From: Geodermatophilus sp. DF01-2
Lineage (GTDB): Bacteria; Actinomycetota; Actinomycetes; Mycobacteriales; Geodermatophilaceae
Assembly (NCBI RefSeq): GCF_004571065.1
Contig: NZ_SPQN01000026.1
Location: forward strand, 1 to 43,243
Reading direction: 5' to 3'
DNA: 43,243 bases
The translations under genes and the position numbers were made by a program. The notes beneath the pieces were generated by a model. It did no database searches, was not told the DNA's origin, and saw only the letters and a list, made by a program, of their open reading frames with translations. How positions within the stretch are numbered: position 1 is the first letter of the stretch; each line of letters opens with the position of its first letter. This document shows, one piece after another, positions 7,716-15,383 of this stretch.

Positions 7716-9187
7716 GCGGCGTCCGCACCCGTTTCTGTCCCTCGCCGACGGGCATGGTGCACGTCGGCCTGCTGCGGACGGCGCTGTTCAACTGGGCGCA
7801 CGCCCGCCACACCGGCGGCACCTTCGTCGTCCGCATCGAGGACACCGACGCCTCCCGCAACTCCGAGGAGTCCTACCGGCACCTGCTCGACAGCCTGCGC
7901 TGGCTCGGTCTCGAGTGGGACGAGGGTCCCGAGGTCGGCGGTCCGCACGGCCCCTACCGACAGTCCGAGCGGCACGAGGTCTACCGCGAGGTGGCGCAGA
8001 AGCTGCTGGCGGCCGGGCACGCCTACGAGTCGTTCTCCACGAACGAGGAGGTCGAGGCCCGCCGGCTGGCCGCCGGGCAGGACCCCAAGCTCGGCTACGA
8101 CAACGTCGACCGTTTCCTCACCGACCAGCAGAAGGCCGCCTTCCGGGCCGAGGGTCGGGAGCCGGTGCTCCGGCTGCGGATGCCCGACGAGGACCTGGCC
8201 TGGACCGACCTGGTCCGCGGGGAGATCCGCTTCGCCGCGGGCTCGGTCCCCGACTTCGTCATCGTCCGGGCCAACGGTGTGCCGCTGTACCCCTTCGTCA
8301 ACCCGGTGGACGACGCCCTGATGGGCATCACCGACGTCCTGCGCGGCGAGGACCTGCTGCCCTCCACCCCGCGGCAGCTGGCCCTCTACGCGGCCCTGAC
8401 CGACATCGGCGTCGCGGACGGCGCGCCGCGCTTCGGCCACCTGCCCTACGTGACCGGGGAGGGCAACAGGAAGCTCTCCAAGCGCGACCCGCAGTCCAAC
8501 GTCGACGTCCACCGCGCCCGGGGATTCCTACCGGAGGGGTTCGCCAACTACCTGGCGCTGCTGGGCTGGTCGATCGCCGAGGACCGCGACGTCTTCTCGA
8601 TGCAGGAGATGGTCGAGGCCTTCGACGTCACGCGGGTCAGCGCCAATCCGGCCCGCTTCGACCTCAAGAAGGCCGAGGCGATCAACGCCACCCACCTGCG
8701 CGCGCTGCCGGTCGAGGAGTTCGTCGCCCGCGTGCTGCCCTTCCTCGCCGGCGCCGGCCTGGTCGGCGACCCGCCGACCGCCGAGCAGGACCGGGTCCTG
8801 CGCGCGGTCGCGCCGATGGTGCAGGAGCGCGTCGTCGTCCTCGCCGACGCCGTGGACCTGGTGCGCTTCCTGTTCGTGGAGGACGTCGAGATCGACCCGG
8901 CGGCCGCGGCCAAGCAGCTGGCCGGAACGGAGGCGGCGGAGGTGCTCGACGCCGCCGCGGCCGCGCTGCGGGAGCTGCCCTCGTGGGCCACGGCGGACAT
9001 CGAGGCCGCGCTCAAGGAGAGGCTGGTCGAGGGGCTGGGCCGCAAGCCGCGTCAGGCGTTCGGACCGGTGCGCGTCGCGGTCAGCGGCCGCACGGTGTCG
9101 CCGCCGCTCTACGAGTCCATCGAGCTGCTCGGCCGCGACCGCACCCTGGCCCGCCTCGCGGCCGCGCGCGCGGCCGTGCCCGGATGA
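7712..9187 (+). CDS. gltX: Glutamyl-tRNA synthetase
   Basis: Charges tRNA-Glu (and probably tRNA-Gln for later amidation, as usual in actinobacteria). It has 491 residues. The class I signature is [21 protein letters not shown], with HVGL in place of the common HIG(G/N), and the second signature KLSKR (KMSKS type) lies in [16 protein letters not shown]. The catalytic domain is followed by the alpha-helical anticodon-binding cage. The GTG at 7712 overlaps the upstream stop (GTGA) and has GGGAGGT about six bases before it, so the genes are translationally coupled. Two tRNA-Glu genes and a tRNA-Gln lie within 2 kb downstream. Confidence 0.96.
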   Translation: MSGVRTRFCPSPTGMVHVGLLRTALFNWAHARHTGGTFVVRIEDTDASRNSEESYRHLLDSLRWLGLEWDEGPEVGGPHGPYRQSERHEVYREVAQKLLAAGHAYESFSTNEEVEARRLAAGQDPKLGYDNVDRFLTDQQKAAFRAEGREPVLRLRMPDEDLAWTDLVRGEIRFAAGSVPDFVIVRANGVPLYPFVNPVDDALMGITDVLRGEDLLPSTPRQLALYAALTDIGVADGAPRFGHLPYVTGEGNRKLSKRDPQSNVDVHRARGFLPEGFANYLALLGWSIAEDRDVFSMQEMVEAFDVTRVSANPARFDLKKAEAINATHLRALPVEEFVARVLPFLAGAGLVGDPPTAEQDRVLRAVAPMVQERVVVLADAVDLVRFLFVEDVEIDPAAAAKQLAGTEAAEVLDAAAAALRELPSWATADIEAALKERLVEGLGRKPRQAFGPVRVAVSGRTVSPPLYESIELLGRDRTLARLAAARAAVPG

Positions 9188-9191
9188 CCCG

Positions 9192-10508
9192 GTGACCGCA
9201 GCGGTACCGCCCGGCTGGCCCCCGCCGGACGACGAGCCCTACACGGGGCCGCCGCCGACCGGTCCCTACGGGGCGCCGCCGTACGTGCCGGGGGCGCTGC
9301 ACGGGGTGCACTCGCTGCCCGCCACCGGAGCGGCGGCCGGGCCGGTGCCCTGGCCGCTCGGGCCGGTGCCGTTGCAGCCGGGCCCGCACACCGCCCCGCC
9401 CGGGACGCCGTGGGGACCGCCACCCGGTCCGCCGTGGGGTGGTCCGCCCGCCCCGCCGTGGGGACCGCCACCGGGCCTGCGGTGGCAGCCGCCGCCCGGC
9501 ACCCCGCCGCACGACGAGCCGGTCGAGTTCCTGCACGCCATGCGCTCGCGGGACTGGCACTGGTGGCGGCCGCTGCTGGGCCTGCTGCTGTTCACCGTGG
9601 TCTATCTCGTCGCCACCGTTCTGGTGCTCCTGGTCGGCTTCGCGACCGGGGTGTTCCCCGACCCCGCGACCATCGACCCCACCGACCTCACCGACCCCGG
9701 CCTCCTGCTGGTCACCAACGTCTCGCTGATCGCCGCCATCCCGTGCGTGTGGCTGGCCTGGGCCGTCGCGCACGGCATGCGGATCGGCTGGTCGTCGTCG
9801 GTGCTGGCCCGGCTGCGATGGCGGCTGCTGCTGCCGTCCACCCTGTCGGCCCTGCCCACCCTCGGTGTCGGCATCCTGGCGAGCGTCCTGCTGGGCTTCC
9901 TGTTCGGTGGCTGGGAGGTCACCGGCCCGGTGGCGGGCTATGGGTGGCTGCTGCTCGTGGTGGTGCTGACCACGCCGCTGCAGTCGGCCGCCGAGGAGTA
10001 CGTGTTCCGCGGCTACCTCAGCCAGGCGATCGCCGGGTGGTTCCGCAACGCCCGGGCGGGCGCGGTGACCGCCGGGGTGCTGACCGCCGCCCTGTTCTCG
10101 GTCGCCCACCTCCCGCCGGACGTGTGGACGTTCCTCGACCGGTTCGCCTTCGGGCTGGCCGCCTCGGCCGTCGTCTGGCTGACCGGCGGCCTGGAGGCGG
10201 CGATCGTGCTGCACGCCGTCAACAACGTGCTGGTCTTCCTGCTGGCCGGTGGGCTGGGAGAAGGGGTGGCCACCGCCGCGGTGCCGGCCGGCACCGGCGT
10301 GATCGTGGTGGCGATCGACCTGCTGGCCATGGGCGGCTACGTGGCGCTCGTCGCCCGCTCCCGCCGGCGGCTGCGGCCCGCGACGCTGACCGCCGCGCGG
10401 GACCTGCGGCCACCGTCACCCTGGGGGCTGCCGGGACCACTCCCGGGCGTCGGGTATGGTGGTCCCCGGCGCCGCGAGGCGCAGCGCGACCCTTGGGGTA
10501 TGGGGTAA
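9192..10508 (+). CDS. CPBP-family intramembrane metalloprotease with proline-rich head
   Basis: This is a 438-residue protein. Residues 1-110 are Pro/Gly-rich repeats (PPGPPWGGPPAPPWGPPPG). From about residue 125 it has roughly eight transmembrane segments. The CPBP (CAAX protease/bacteriocin-processing) motifs are present: EEYVFRG with Glu268, Glu269 and Arg273, then FSVAH, then HAVNNVLVF; these Glu and His residues form the metal site. The substrate is unknown. The GTG at 9192 lies four bases after the gltX stop. The 3' end is odd: the TAA at 10506-10508 lies 15 bases inside tRNA-Gln. Confidence 0.9.
   Translation: MTAAVPPGWPPPDDEPYTGPPPTGPYGAPPYVPGALHGVHSLPATGAAAGPVPWPLGPVPLQPGPHTAPPGTPWGPPPGPPWGGPPAPPWGPPPGLRWQPPPGTPPHDEPVEFLHAMRSRDWHWWRPLLGLLLFTVVYLVATVLVLLVGFATGVFPDPATIDPTDLTDPGLLLVTNVSLIAAIPCVWLAWAVAHGMRIGWSSSVLARLRWRLLLPSTLSALPTLGVGILASVLLGFLFGGWEVTGPVAGYGWLLLVVVLTTPLQSAAEEYVFRGYLSQAIAGWFRNARAGAVTAGVLTAALFSVAHLPPDVWTFLDRFAFGLAASAVVWLTGGLEAAIVLHAVNNVLVFLLAGGLGEGVATAAVPAGTGVIVVAIDLLAMGGYVALVARSRRRLRPATLTAARDLRPPSPWGLPGPLPGVGYGGPRRREAQRDPWGMG
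10455..10460 (+). promoter_or_regulatory. Candidate -10 hexamer of tRNA-Gln (TATGGT) inside the CPBP gene
   Basis: TATGGT matches the TANNNT pattern and would start transcription about 27 bases before the mature tRNA-Gln. It lies within the last 20 codons of the CPBP gene. No convincing -35 was found. Confidence 0.35.
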
Positions 10509-10565
10509 TTGGCAGCCCGACGGATTCTGGCTCCGTTAGTCTAGGTTCGAGTCCTGGTACCCCAG
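10494..10565 (+). tRNA. tRNA-Gln (anticodon CTG)
   Basis: The 72-base sequence folds as a cloverleaf. The acceptor TGGGGTA (10494-10500) pairs with TACCCCA (10558-10564), discriminator G. The anticodon stem ACGGA/TCCGT encloses TTCTGGC with CTG, and the T-loop contains TTCGAGT. The CCA is not encoded. The upstream protein gene ends inside it, at 10508. A hairpin follows directly at 10567-10597. Confidence 0.93.
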
Positions 10566-10566
10566 C

Positions 10567-10597
10567 GAGGAAGCTGTCTGTGGAGACAGCATTCCTC
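10567..10597 (+). terminator. Hairpin after tRNA-Gln
   Basis: GAGGAAGCTGTCT (10567-10579) pairs with AGACAGC-A-TTCCTC (10584-10597), a 13-bp stem with one bulged A and a GTGG loop. It lies 2 bases after the tRNA and 22 before tRNA-Glu. It may be a terminator or a processing signal. Confidence 0.6.
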
Positions 10598-10618
10598 AGC
10601 ACGACCGCACCACCGCAC

Positions 10619-10691
10619 GGCCCCGTCGTCTAGCGGCCCAGGACGCCGCCCTCTCACGGCGGTAGCGAGGGTTCGAATCCCTTCGGGGCTA
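10619..10691 (+). tRNA. tRNA-Glu (anticodon CTC), first copy
   Basis: This is a 73-base cloverleaf. The acceptor GGCCCCG (10619-10625) pairs with CGGGGCT (10684-10690, first pair G-U). The anticodon stem CCGCC/GGCGG encloses CTCTCAC with CTC, and the T-arm contains TTCGAAT. CCA is not encoded. The sequence is identical to the copy at 10800-10872. Confidence 0.93.
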
Positions 10692-10698
10692 CAGCGAG

Positions 10699-10733
10699 CG
10701 AGAGCCCCCGACCACACCGGCCGGGGGCTCTCG
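10699..10733 (+). terminator. Terminator hairpin of the first tRNA-Glu
   Basis: CGAGAGCCCCCG (10699-10710) pairs perfectly with CGGGGGCTCTCG (10722-10733) around an 11-base loop, followed by TCGTCTC. The same structure follows the second tRNA-Glu. Confidence 0.75.
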
Positions 10734-10799
10734 TCGTCTCCCGGTTCCGGTACCCGGTACGCGGTCCCGGTGGTGGGCGTGGCACCATGGGGCCCGTAC

Positions 10800-10872
10800 G
10801 GCCCCGTCGTCTAGCGGCCCAGGACGCCGCCCTCTCACGGCGGTAGCGAGGGTTCGAATCCCTTCGGGGCTA
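10800..10872 (+). tRNA. tRNA-Glu (anticodon CTC), second copy
   Basis: Base-for-base identical to the tRNA-Glu 181 bases upstream, with the same following hairpin, so the unit arose by tandem duplication. The flanking sequence upstream of the ACGG boundary is unrelated. Confidence 0.93.
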
Positions 10873-10879
10873 CAGCGAG

Positions 10880-10914
10880 CGGGAGCCCCCGACCAGACCG
10901 GCCGGGGGCTCTCG
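10880..10914 (+). terminator. Terminator hairpin of the second tRNA-Glu
   Basis: CGGGAGCCCCCG (10880-10891) pairs with CGGGGGCTCTCG (10903-10914), with one G-U pair. It differs from the first copy by one base in the stem, one in the loop and one just after it. Confidence 0.72.
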
Positions 10915-10959
10915 CCGTCCCGGGGGCGGGCCGGGGTGACCTGGGCGTCGGGCCGGTTC

Positions 10960-10965
10960 TAGCGT
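10960..10965 (+). promoter_or_regulatory. Candidate -10 hexamer of galTK (TAGCGT)
   Basis: TAGCGT lies 57 bases upstream of the chosen galT start and fits TANNNT. Transcription would begin near 10972. No -35 is evident. Confidence 0.35.
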
Positions 10966-11016
10966 CGGGGGCGCCGCTCACGCACAGTGACGGGCGGCGG
11001 AAAGGCAGGTCCCACC

Positions 11017-12105
11017 GTGCTCCGGACGAGTCGTCGGCTGGCCGACGGCCGGGAGATCCTCTACTTCGACGCAGGGGACGCCGCGCCACCGCGGACGGTC
11101 GAGGACCCGCGCGACCTGCCTCCGGTCAGCACTCGCTCGCAGCTGCGGTGGGACCCGCTGCTCGGTGAGTGGGTGGTCCTGGCCTCGCACCGGCAGACGC
11201 GGACCTTCCTGCCGCCGGCGGACCTCTGCCCGCTGTGCCCGACCCGGCCCGGCCGCGAGCCCACCGAGGTGCCCGAGGCCGACTACCAGGTCGTCGTCTT
11301 CGAGAACCGCTTCCCGTCCCTGGCGACGGCGGTGCAGCGCGACCTCCCTCCCACCGCTCCCGGCGCCCCCCTCACGGAGTTGCGGCCCGGCTTCGGCCGG
11401 TGCGAGGTCGTAGTCTTCACCAGCGAGCACGACCGGTCCTTCGCCACGCTGGGTGCCGACCGAGCCCGCCTGGTGGTCGACGTGTGGGCCGAGCGCACCG
11501 CGGAGCTGTCCGGCATCGACGGCGTCGAGCAGGTCTTCGTGTTCGAGAACTCCGGCGAGGAGATCGGGGTCACCCTCTCCCATCCGCACGGGCAGATCTA
11601 CGCCTACCCGTTCGTGACGCCGCGGGTGGAGGAGGTGCTGGCCTCCGTCGAGCGGCACCGACGGGAGACCGGCGGCGACCTGTTCGCCGACGTCCTCTCC
11701 GCCGAGCGCGCCGGGCCGCGGGTGGTCGCCGCCAACGGGCACTGGACGGCGTTCGTCCCGGCCGCCGCCCGCTGGCCCTACGAGCTGCAGCTGTTCCCGC
11801 ACCGCCGGGTGCCCGACCTGCCGGCCCTCACCGGTGAGGAACGGGACGCGCTGGCCGAGGTCTACCTCGACGTGCTCGGCCGCCTCGTCCGCCGGTTCGA
11901 CAGCCCCATGCCCTACATCGCCTCCTGGAACCAGGCGCCGGTCGGCCGCGGCCGCGGGGACTGGTGGCTGCACCTGCAGCTGTTCTCGCTGCGCCGTGCG
12001 CCGGGAAAGCTGAAGTACCTGGCCGGCTCGGAGTCGGGCATGGGCGTGTTCATCAGCGACACCACGCCGGAGGACGTCGCCGAGCAGTTGCGGAACGTGC
12101 GGTGA
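11017..12105 (+). CDS. galT: Galactose-1-phosphate uridylyltransferase
   Basis: Transfers UMP from UDP-glucose to galactose-1-phosphate (Leloir pathway). It has about 362 residues. Zn-binding Cys occur in LCPLCPTRPG, the family motif VFENRFPSL follows, and the catalytic His block is TLSHPHGQIYAYPFV (HPHGQ). A second Zn/His region lies near the C-terminus (GDWWLHLQLFSL). GTG 11017 is preferred because GGCAGGT lies about six bases before it. An upstream in-frame GTG at 10987 would add ten residues. It overlaps galK by 4 bases (GTGA). Confidence 0.93.
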   Translation: MLRTSRRLADGREILYFDAGDAAPPRTVEDPRDLPPVSTRSQLRWDPLLGEWVVLASHRQTRTFLPPADLCPLCPTRPGREPTEVPEADYQVVVFENRFPSLATAVQRDLPPTAPGAPLTELRPGFGRCEVVVFTSEHDRSFATLGADRARLVVDVWAERTAELSGIDGVEQVFVFENSGEEIGVTLSHPHGQIYAYPFVTPRVEEVLASVERHRRETGGDLFADVLSAERAGPRVVAANGHWTAFVPAAARWPYELQLFPHRRVPDLPALTGEERDALAEVYLDVLGRLVRRFDSPMPYIASWNQAPVGRGRGDWWLHLQLFSLRRAPGKLKYLAGSESGMGVFISDTTPEDVAEQLRNVR

Positions 12106-13259
12106 CCCCGGTCGAGCGGGCCCGGCAGGCGTTCGCCGACGCGTTCGGCGGCGAGCCCGAGGGCGTCTGGGCGGCGCCGGGCCGGGTGAACGTGATCGGC
12201 GAGCACACCGACTACAACGACGGCTTCGTGCTGCCGGTGGCGCTGCCGCACACCACGCGCGCCGCGGTCGCCCGCCGGGAGGGCGGGCTGGTCGCGCTCG
12301 TCTCCGCGCAGCACCCCGGCGACCGGGTGGAGGTGCCGGTCGCCGAGCTGGCGCCGGGGCGACCGGACGGCTGGGCCGGCTACCCGGCCGGGGTCGTCGA
12401 CGCGCTGCGCGACCGGGTGCCCGGCGGGGTGAGCGTGCTGGTCGACGGCGACGTCCCCGCGGGCATGGGGCTGTCGTCGTCGGCGGCGCTGTCCTGCTCC
12501 GTCGCGTTGGCCCTCCGCGACCTCGCCGCCCCCGACCTCGCCGTCGCCGACCTGGTCGACGTCGCCCGGAGCGCGGAGAACGACTTCGTGGGCGCGCCCA
12601 CGGGCATCCTCGACCAGTCCGCGTCGCTGCTCTGCACCGCCGGGCACGCGCTGTTCCTGGACACCCGCGACCGCAGCTCCGAGCAGGTGCCCCTGGACCT
12701 GGCCGCGGCCGGGCTGGAGCTGCTCGTCGTCGACACCGGGACGACGCACGACCACGCCACCGGCGGCTACGGCGACCGGCGCCGCGAGTGCGAGCAGGCC
12801 GCCGAACGGCTGGGGGTGCGGGCGCTGCGCGACGTCGCGGACGTGGCCGCGATCGCCCCGCTGGACGACGGCACCGCCGAGGGGGCCGTCCTGCTGCGAC
12901 GCGCCCGGCACGTCGTCACCGAGAACGCCCGCGTCCTCGAGGTGGTGCGGATCCTCCGCGGCACCGGTGGGCCGGCGGAGATCGGGCCCGTGCTCACCGC
13001 CGGGCACGCTTCGCTGCGCGACGACTTCCAGATCTCCACCGGAGAGCTCGACACCGCCGTGGCCACCGCCCTGGAGGCCGGCGCCGCCGGCGCGCGCATG
13101 GTGGGCGGCGGCTTCGGCGGCAGCGCCGTGGTGCTGGTCGGCGCCGACCGGACCCACACCGTGGCACAGGCGATCGCCGACCGCTTCGGGCAGGAGGGTC
13201 TCACCCCACCGCGCGCCTTCGCGGTCGTACCGTCCCCGGGCGCCCAGCGCCTGGCCTGA
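12102..13259 (+). CDS. galK: Galactokinase
   Basis: Phosphorylates galactose at C1 using ATP, feeding GalT. It has 385 residues, normal for the GHMP kinase family. The sugar-binding signature is GRVNVIGEHTDYNDGFVLP, the ATP-binding P-loop is GDVPAGMGLSSSAALSCS, and the C-terminal GHMP motif is GARMVGGGFGGSAVVLV. The start overlaps the galT stop, so both are made from one message. The next gene in the operon, a probable sugar symporter, is broken, so the source of the galactose substrate is unclear. Confidence 0.95.
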   Translation: MTPVERARQAFADAFGGEPEGVWAAPGRVNVIGEHTDYNDGFVLPVALPHTTRAAVARREGGLVALVSAQHPGDRVEVPVAELAPGRPDGWAGYPAGVVDALRDRVPGGVSVLVDGDVPAGMGLSSSAALSCSVALALRDLAAPDLAVADLVDVARSAENDFVGAPTGILDQSASLLCTAGHALFLDTRDRSSEQVPLDLAAAGLELLVVDTGTTHDHATGGYGDRRRECEQAAERLGVRALRDVADVAAIAPLDDGTAEGAVLLRRARHVVTENARVLEVVRILRGTGGPAEIGPVLTAGHASLRDDFQISTGELDTAVATALEAGAAGARMVGGGFGGSAVVLVGADRTHTVAQAIADRFGQEGLTPPRAFAVVPSPGAQRLA

Positions 13260-13290
13260 CCCGGACCACGACCCCGGAGGTCCCAGCCAC

Positions 13291-13824
13291 GTGGACACCC
13301 TGCGCCTCGACGCCTCGTTCGTCGACTACCTGCTGGTCGCCGCCTACTTCGTCGTCGTCCTGCTGATCGGCTTCGCCGCCCGGCGGCGGGTGTCGGACAG
13401 CCTGGACTTCTTCCTCTCCGGGCGCTCCCTGCCGGCGTGGGTCACGGGTCTGGCGTTCCTCTCGGCCAACCTCGGCGCGGTCGAGACCATCGGCATGTCG
13501 GCCAACGGCACCAGTACGGCTTCCCGACCATGCACTGCTTCTGGATCGGCGCCGTCCCCGCGATGCTCTTCCTGGCCATCGTGATGATGCCCTTCTACTA
13601 CGGGTCGAAGGTGCGCAGCGTCCCCGAGTTCATGCGCCGCCGTTTCGGCACCGGCGCACATCTGGTCAACGCGCTGTCCTTCGCGGTCGCCCAGATCCTC
13701 ATCGCCGGCATCAACCTGTTCCTGCTGGCCACGATCGTCAACGCGCTGCTCGGCTGGCCGCTGTGGATCTCGCTCATCGTCGCCGCGGCGGTGGTGCTCA
13801 GCTACATCACCCTGGGGGCGTCCG
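13291..13824 (+). pseudogene. Remnant of a sodium/solute symporter (SSS family), frameshifted and truncated
   Basis: From GTG 13291 (GGAGGT about 11 bases before) the frame reads an SSS N-terminus: YLLVAAYFVVVLLIGFAARRR, FFLSGRSLPAWVTGLAFLS and GAVETIGMSANG. At about 13511 one C appears missing (ACCAG where ACCCAG is expected). In the next frame the family sequence continues: QYGFPTMHCFWIGAVPAMLF, SKVRSVPEFMRRRFG, and to SYITLGG. After about 13820 similarity stops abruptly and the DNA belongs to the opposing M23 gene. About 175 of the usual ~550 residues remain. It is the third member of the galT-galK operon and probably once carried galactose. The frameshift alone could be a sequencing error; the truncation could not. 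Confidence 0.8.
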
Positions 13825-14611
13825 TGCCCAGGAGCTCGTCGTCGCCGGGCAGCCCGTCCGAGCCGTCGGGCGCGCCGCCCCGCACCGTGATCGGTCGGCC
13901 GCAGGAGCCGGCCAGCCGCGCGGAGTCGGTGAGCTGGACGTGCAGGTGAGGCTCGCTGCTGTTGCCGGAGTTGCCGCACTCGGCCACCTGCTGCCCGGCG
14001 GTGACCCGGTCGCCGGGACGCACGCGCAGCGATCCGCGGCGCAGGTGGGCGAGGACGGCGCACGTGCCGTCGGGTGCCTCCACCACGACGTGGTTGCCGA
14101 CCATCCACCGGGTGCCGGCGACCTGGCGGACGAAGCCCTCCGCCAGCAGCAGGTACGCCAGCGACAGCCAGCCGCTGCGGGCCCGGTGGTCGCGGCGGCG
14201 GTCGTGCGCCCGCACCACCGTGCCGGTCAGCGGAGCGTGCACCGGCCGGCCGAACGCCGGGTACTCGGCGGCGGCCCGCCACTGCGGCCCCGAGCCGAAG
14301 CGCGGCCGGCTGCCGTCGGTGGGGTCGAGGAGCAGGTCGATGGCGTGGGTCTGGCCGAGGCCGTGCGTCCCGTGCGACGGCACCCGGGTGGCGGGGGAGT
14401 TCAGCGCCCGCCACGGCCCGCGCACCGGCGGCTCGACGACAGTCGCGGGAGCCGGCGGCGGCGCCACGCGGTCCAGGACGACGAACACCATGAGCACCGC
14501 CACGCCGATCAACTGGCCGGCGGGGAGCCCGGCGACCCCGGCGAGGACCAGCAGGACGCCCACGAGCAGCAGAACCGGCCGCACCCGCGCCGCCAGTACC
14601 CGGGGCCTCAC
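13802..14611 (-). CDS. M23-family (LytM-type) metallopeptidase, membrane-anchored
   Basis: This 269-residue protein has two hydrophobic segments near the N-terminus (about residues 10-50), then an extracytoplasmic M23 domain. The zinc ligands are visible in HGLGQTHAIDLLLD (His and Asp) and in the HxH of EPHLHVQL; GTVVRAHD and VGNHVVVEA are family strands. M23 enzymes cut peptidoglycan cross-bridges. The C-terminus beyond HVQLTD may be unusual, since the last codons and the TAG (13802-13804) read antisense to the symporter remnant. The GTG at 14611 overlaps the ArsR-type gene's stop by 4 bases, so the two are coupled. Confidence 0.85.
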   Translation of the reverse strand: MRPRVLAARVRPVLLLVGVLLVLAGVAGLPAGQLIGVAVLMVFVVLDRVAPPPAPATVVEPPVRGPWRALNSPATRVPSHGTHGLGQTHAIDLLLDPTDGSRPRFGSGPQWRAAAEYPAFGRPVHAPLTGTVVRAHDRRRDHRARSGWLSLAYLLLAEGFVRQVAGTRWMVGNHVVVEAPDGTCAVLAHLRRGSLRVRPGDRVTAGQQVAECGNSGNSSEPHLHVQLTDSARLAGSCGRPITVRGGAPDGSDGLPGDDELLGTDAPRVM

Positions 14612-15120
14612 GCCGCACCCGCCGCGAGGACGACGTGCAGCGGCACCACCCGGTCGGCCGGGACGGCGTAGGCGCCGCGGGCGGCCGTGCGCAGCCAGCC
14701 GGCCGCGGTGAGCTGGCGCAGGTGGTGGTGCAACTGGCCGGTGGTGCCCAGGCCCGGCAGGGCGGCGAGCTGTGCCGTGGTGCGGGTGCCGGTCAGCACT
14801 TCGCGCAGCAGCCGCAGCCGGACCGTGTGGCCGAGCGCGGCGAGCACGGCGGCGGTCGCGGCGTCGTCGTCCCCGGTGCCGCGGACCTGATCGGCCGCGT
14901 GGGTGCGCTGCCAGGCGTACTCCTCACCGGTCGGCAGCGTGACCCGCCCGGCGTAGACCACCGCGCCGCCGGGCATCGCCGCGGCGTCGTCCGCGAGGCC
15001 CTCGAGTGCCCAGAACCGGCCGGACGGCGGGGGGCCCGGCTCGGCGCCGGGGACGGCGACAGCGGCCTCCAGGGCCGCGAGGCGTTCCTCCATCCGTGCC
15101 AGCCGGTCGTCGTCCGTCAT
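14608..15120 (-). CDS. ArsR-type winged-helix regulator
   Basis: This 170-residue protein begins with a short coiled coil (MTDDDRLARMEERLAALEAAV). A middle domain follows (VVYAGRVTLPTGEEYAWQ), then a C-terminal winged helix: AALGHTVRLRLLREVLTG, TTAQLAALPGLGTTGQLHHH and LRQLTAAGWLR. The winged helix resembles ArsR/HTH_20 repressors, but it is not N-terminal and no metal-binding Cys motif is seen, so the signal is unknown. The message appears leaderless: TAGTCT, six bases, ATG. A perfect inverted repeat just upstream of that hexamer suggests autorepression. It is coupled to the M23 gene, which is probably its target. Confidence 0.8.
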   Translation of the reverse strand: MTDDDRLARMEERLAALEAAVAVPGAEPGPPPSGRFWALEGLADDAAAMPGGAVVYAGRVTLPTGEEYAWQRTHAADQVRGTGDDDAATAAVLAALGHTVRLRLLREVLTGTRTTAQLAALPGLGTTGQLHHHLRQLTAAGWLRTAARGAYAVPADRVVPLHVVLAAGAA

Positions 15121-15126
15121 GCCATC

Positions 15127-15132
15127 AGACTA
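15127..15132 (-). promoter_or_regulatory. -10 hexamer of the ArsR-M23 operon (TAGTCT, leaderless)
   Basis: On the minus strand TAGTCT is followed by GATGGC and the ATG at 15120, a six-base spacing. The inverted repeat at 15138-15153 lies in the -10/-35 spacer. Confidence 0.55.
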
Positions 15133-15137
15133 CGGAA

Positions 15138-15153
15138 GGACGTACGAACGTCC
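15138..15153. promoter_or_regulatory. Perfect inverted repeat, probable operator of the ArsR-type regulator
   Basis: GGACGT (15138-15143), spacer ACGA, ACGTCC (15148-15153). It lies 5 bases upstream of the -10 hexamer, where a bound repressor would block RNA polymerase. The related but longer repeat CTGGACGT-N6-ACGTCCAG occurs at 22892-22913. Confidence 0.5.
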
Positions 15154-15370
15154 AGTCGTCGTCTGCAAGTCGATCATCGCTCGTTGTCGGCACCACGAGG
15201 AGAGGCGCGCAGAGCCCGGCCATCACCCCATGGTCAACGAGGTCAGGCTTCCTGGCGGGCGTCGGGCGTCACCGCACGCGCCGACGCTCACCGACGACGA
15301 CGGCATCGGCAACGGCTGGACCACCCGGCGCCCGGCTGCGCGTATTCGTCCGAGGTGATCCGGACCGGCA

Positions 15371-15376
15371 TAGGGT
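15371..15376 (+). promoter_or_regulatory. -10 hexamer of the Uma2 gene (TAGGGT, leaderless)
   Basis: TAGGGT is followed by seven bases (GGCGGTC) and the GTG at 15384. No ribosome site is present. The 15154-15370 stretch upstream holds no recognisable gene. Confidence 0.5.
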
Positions 15377-15383
15377 GGCGGTC

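Noticed and set aside
13802-14611. The ArsR-M23 pair as an inserted mobile element
   Set aside because: No terminal repeats, target duplication or transposase are visible. The symporter's 3' part is not found on the other side, so a deletion or rearrangement is more likely.
15121-15383. Rest of the broken symporter or another gene between ArsR and Uma2
   Set aside because: No frame shows transmembrane or SSS sequence. Only promoter elements were found.
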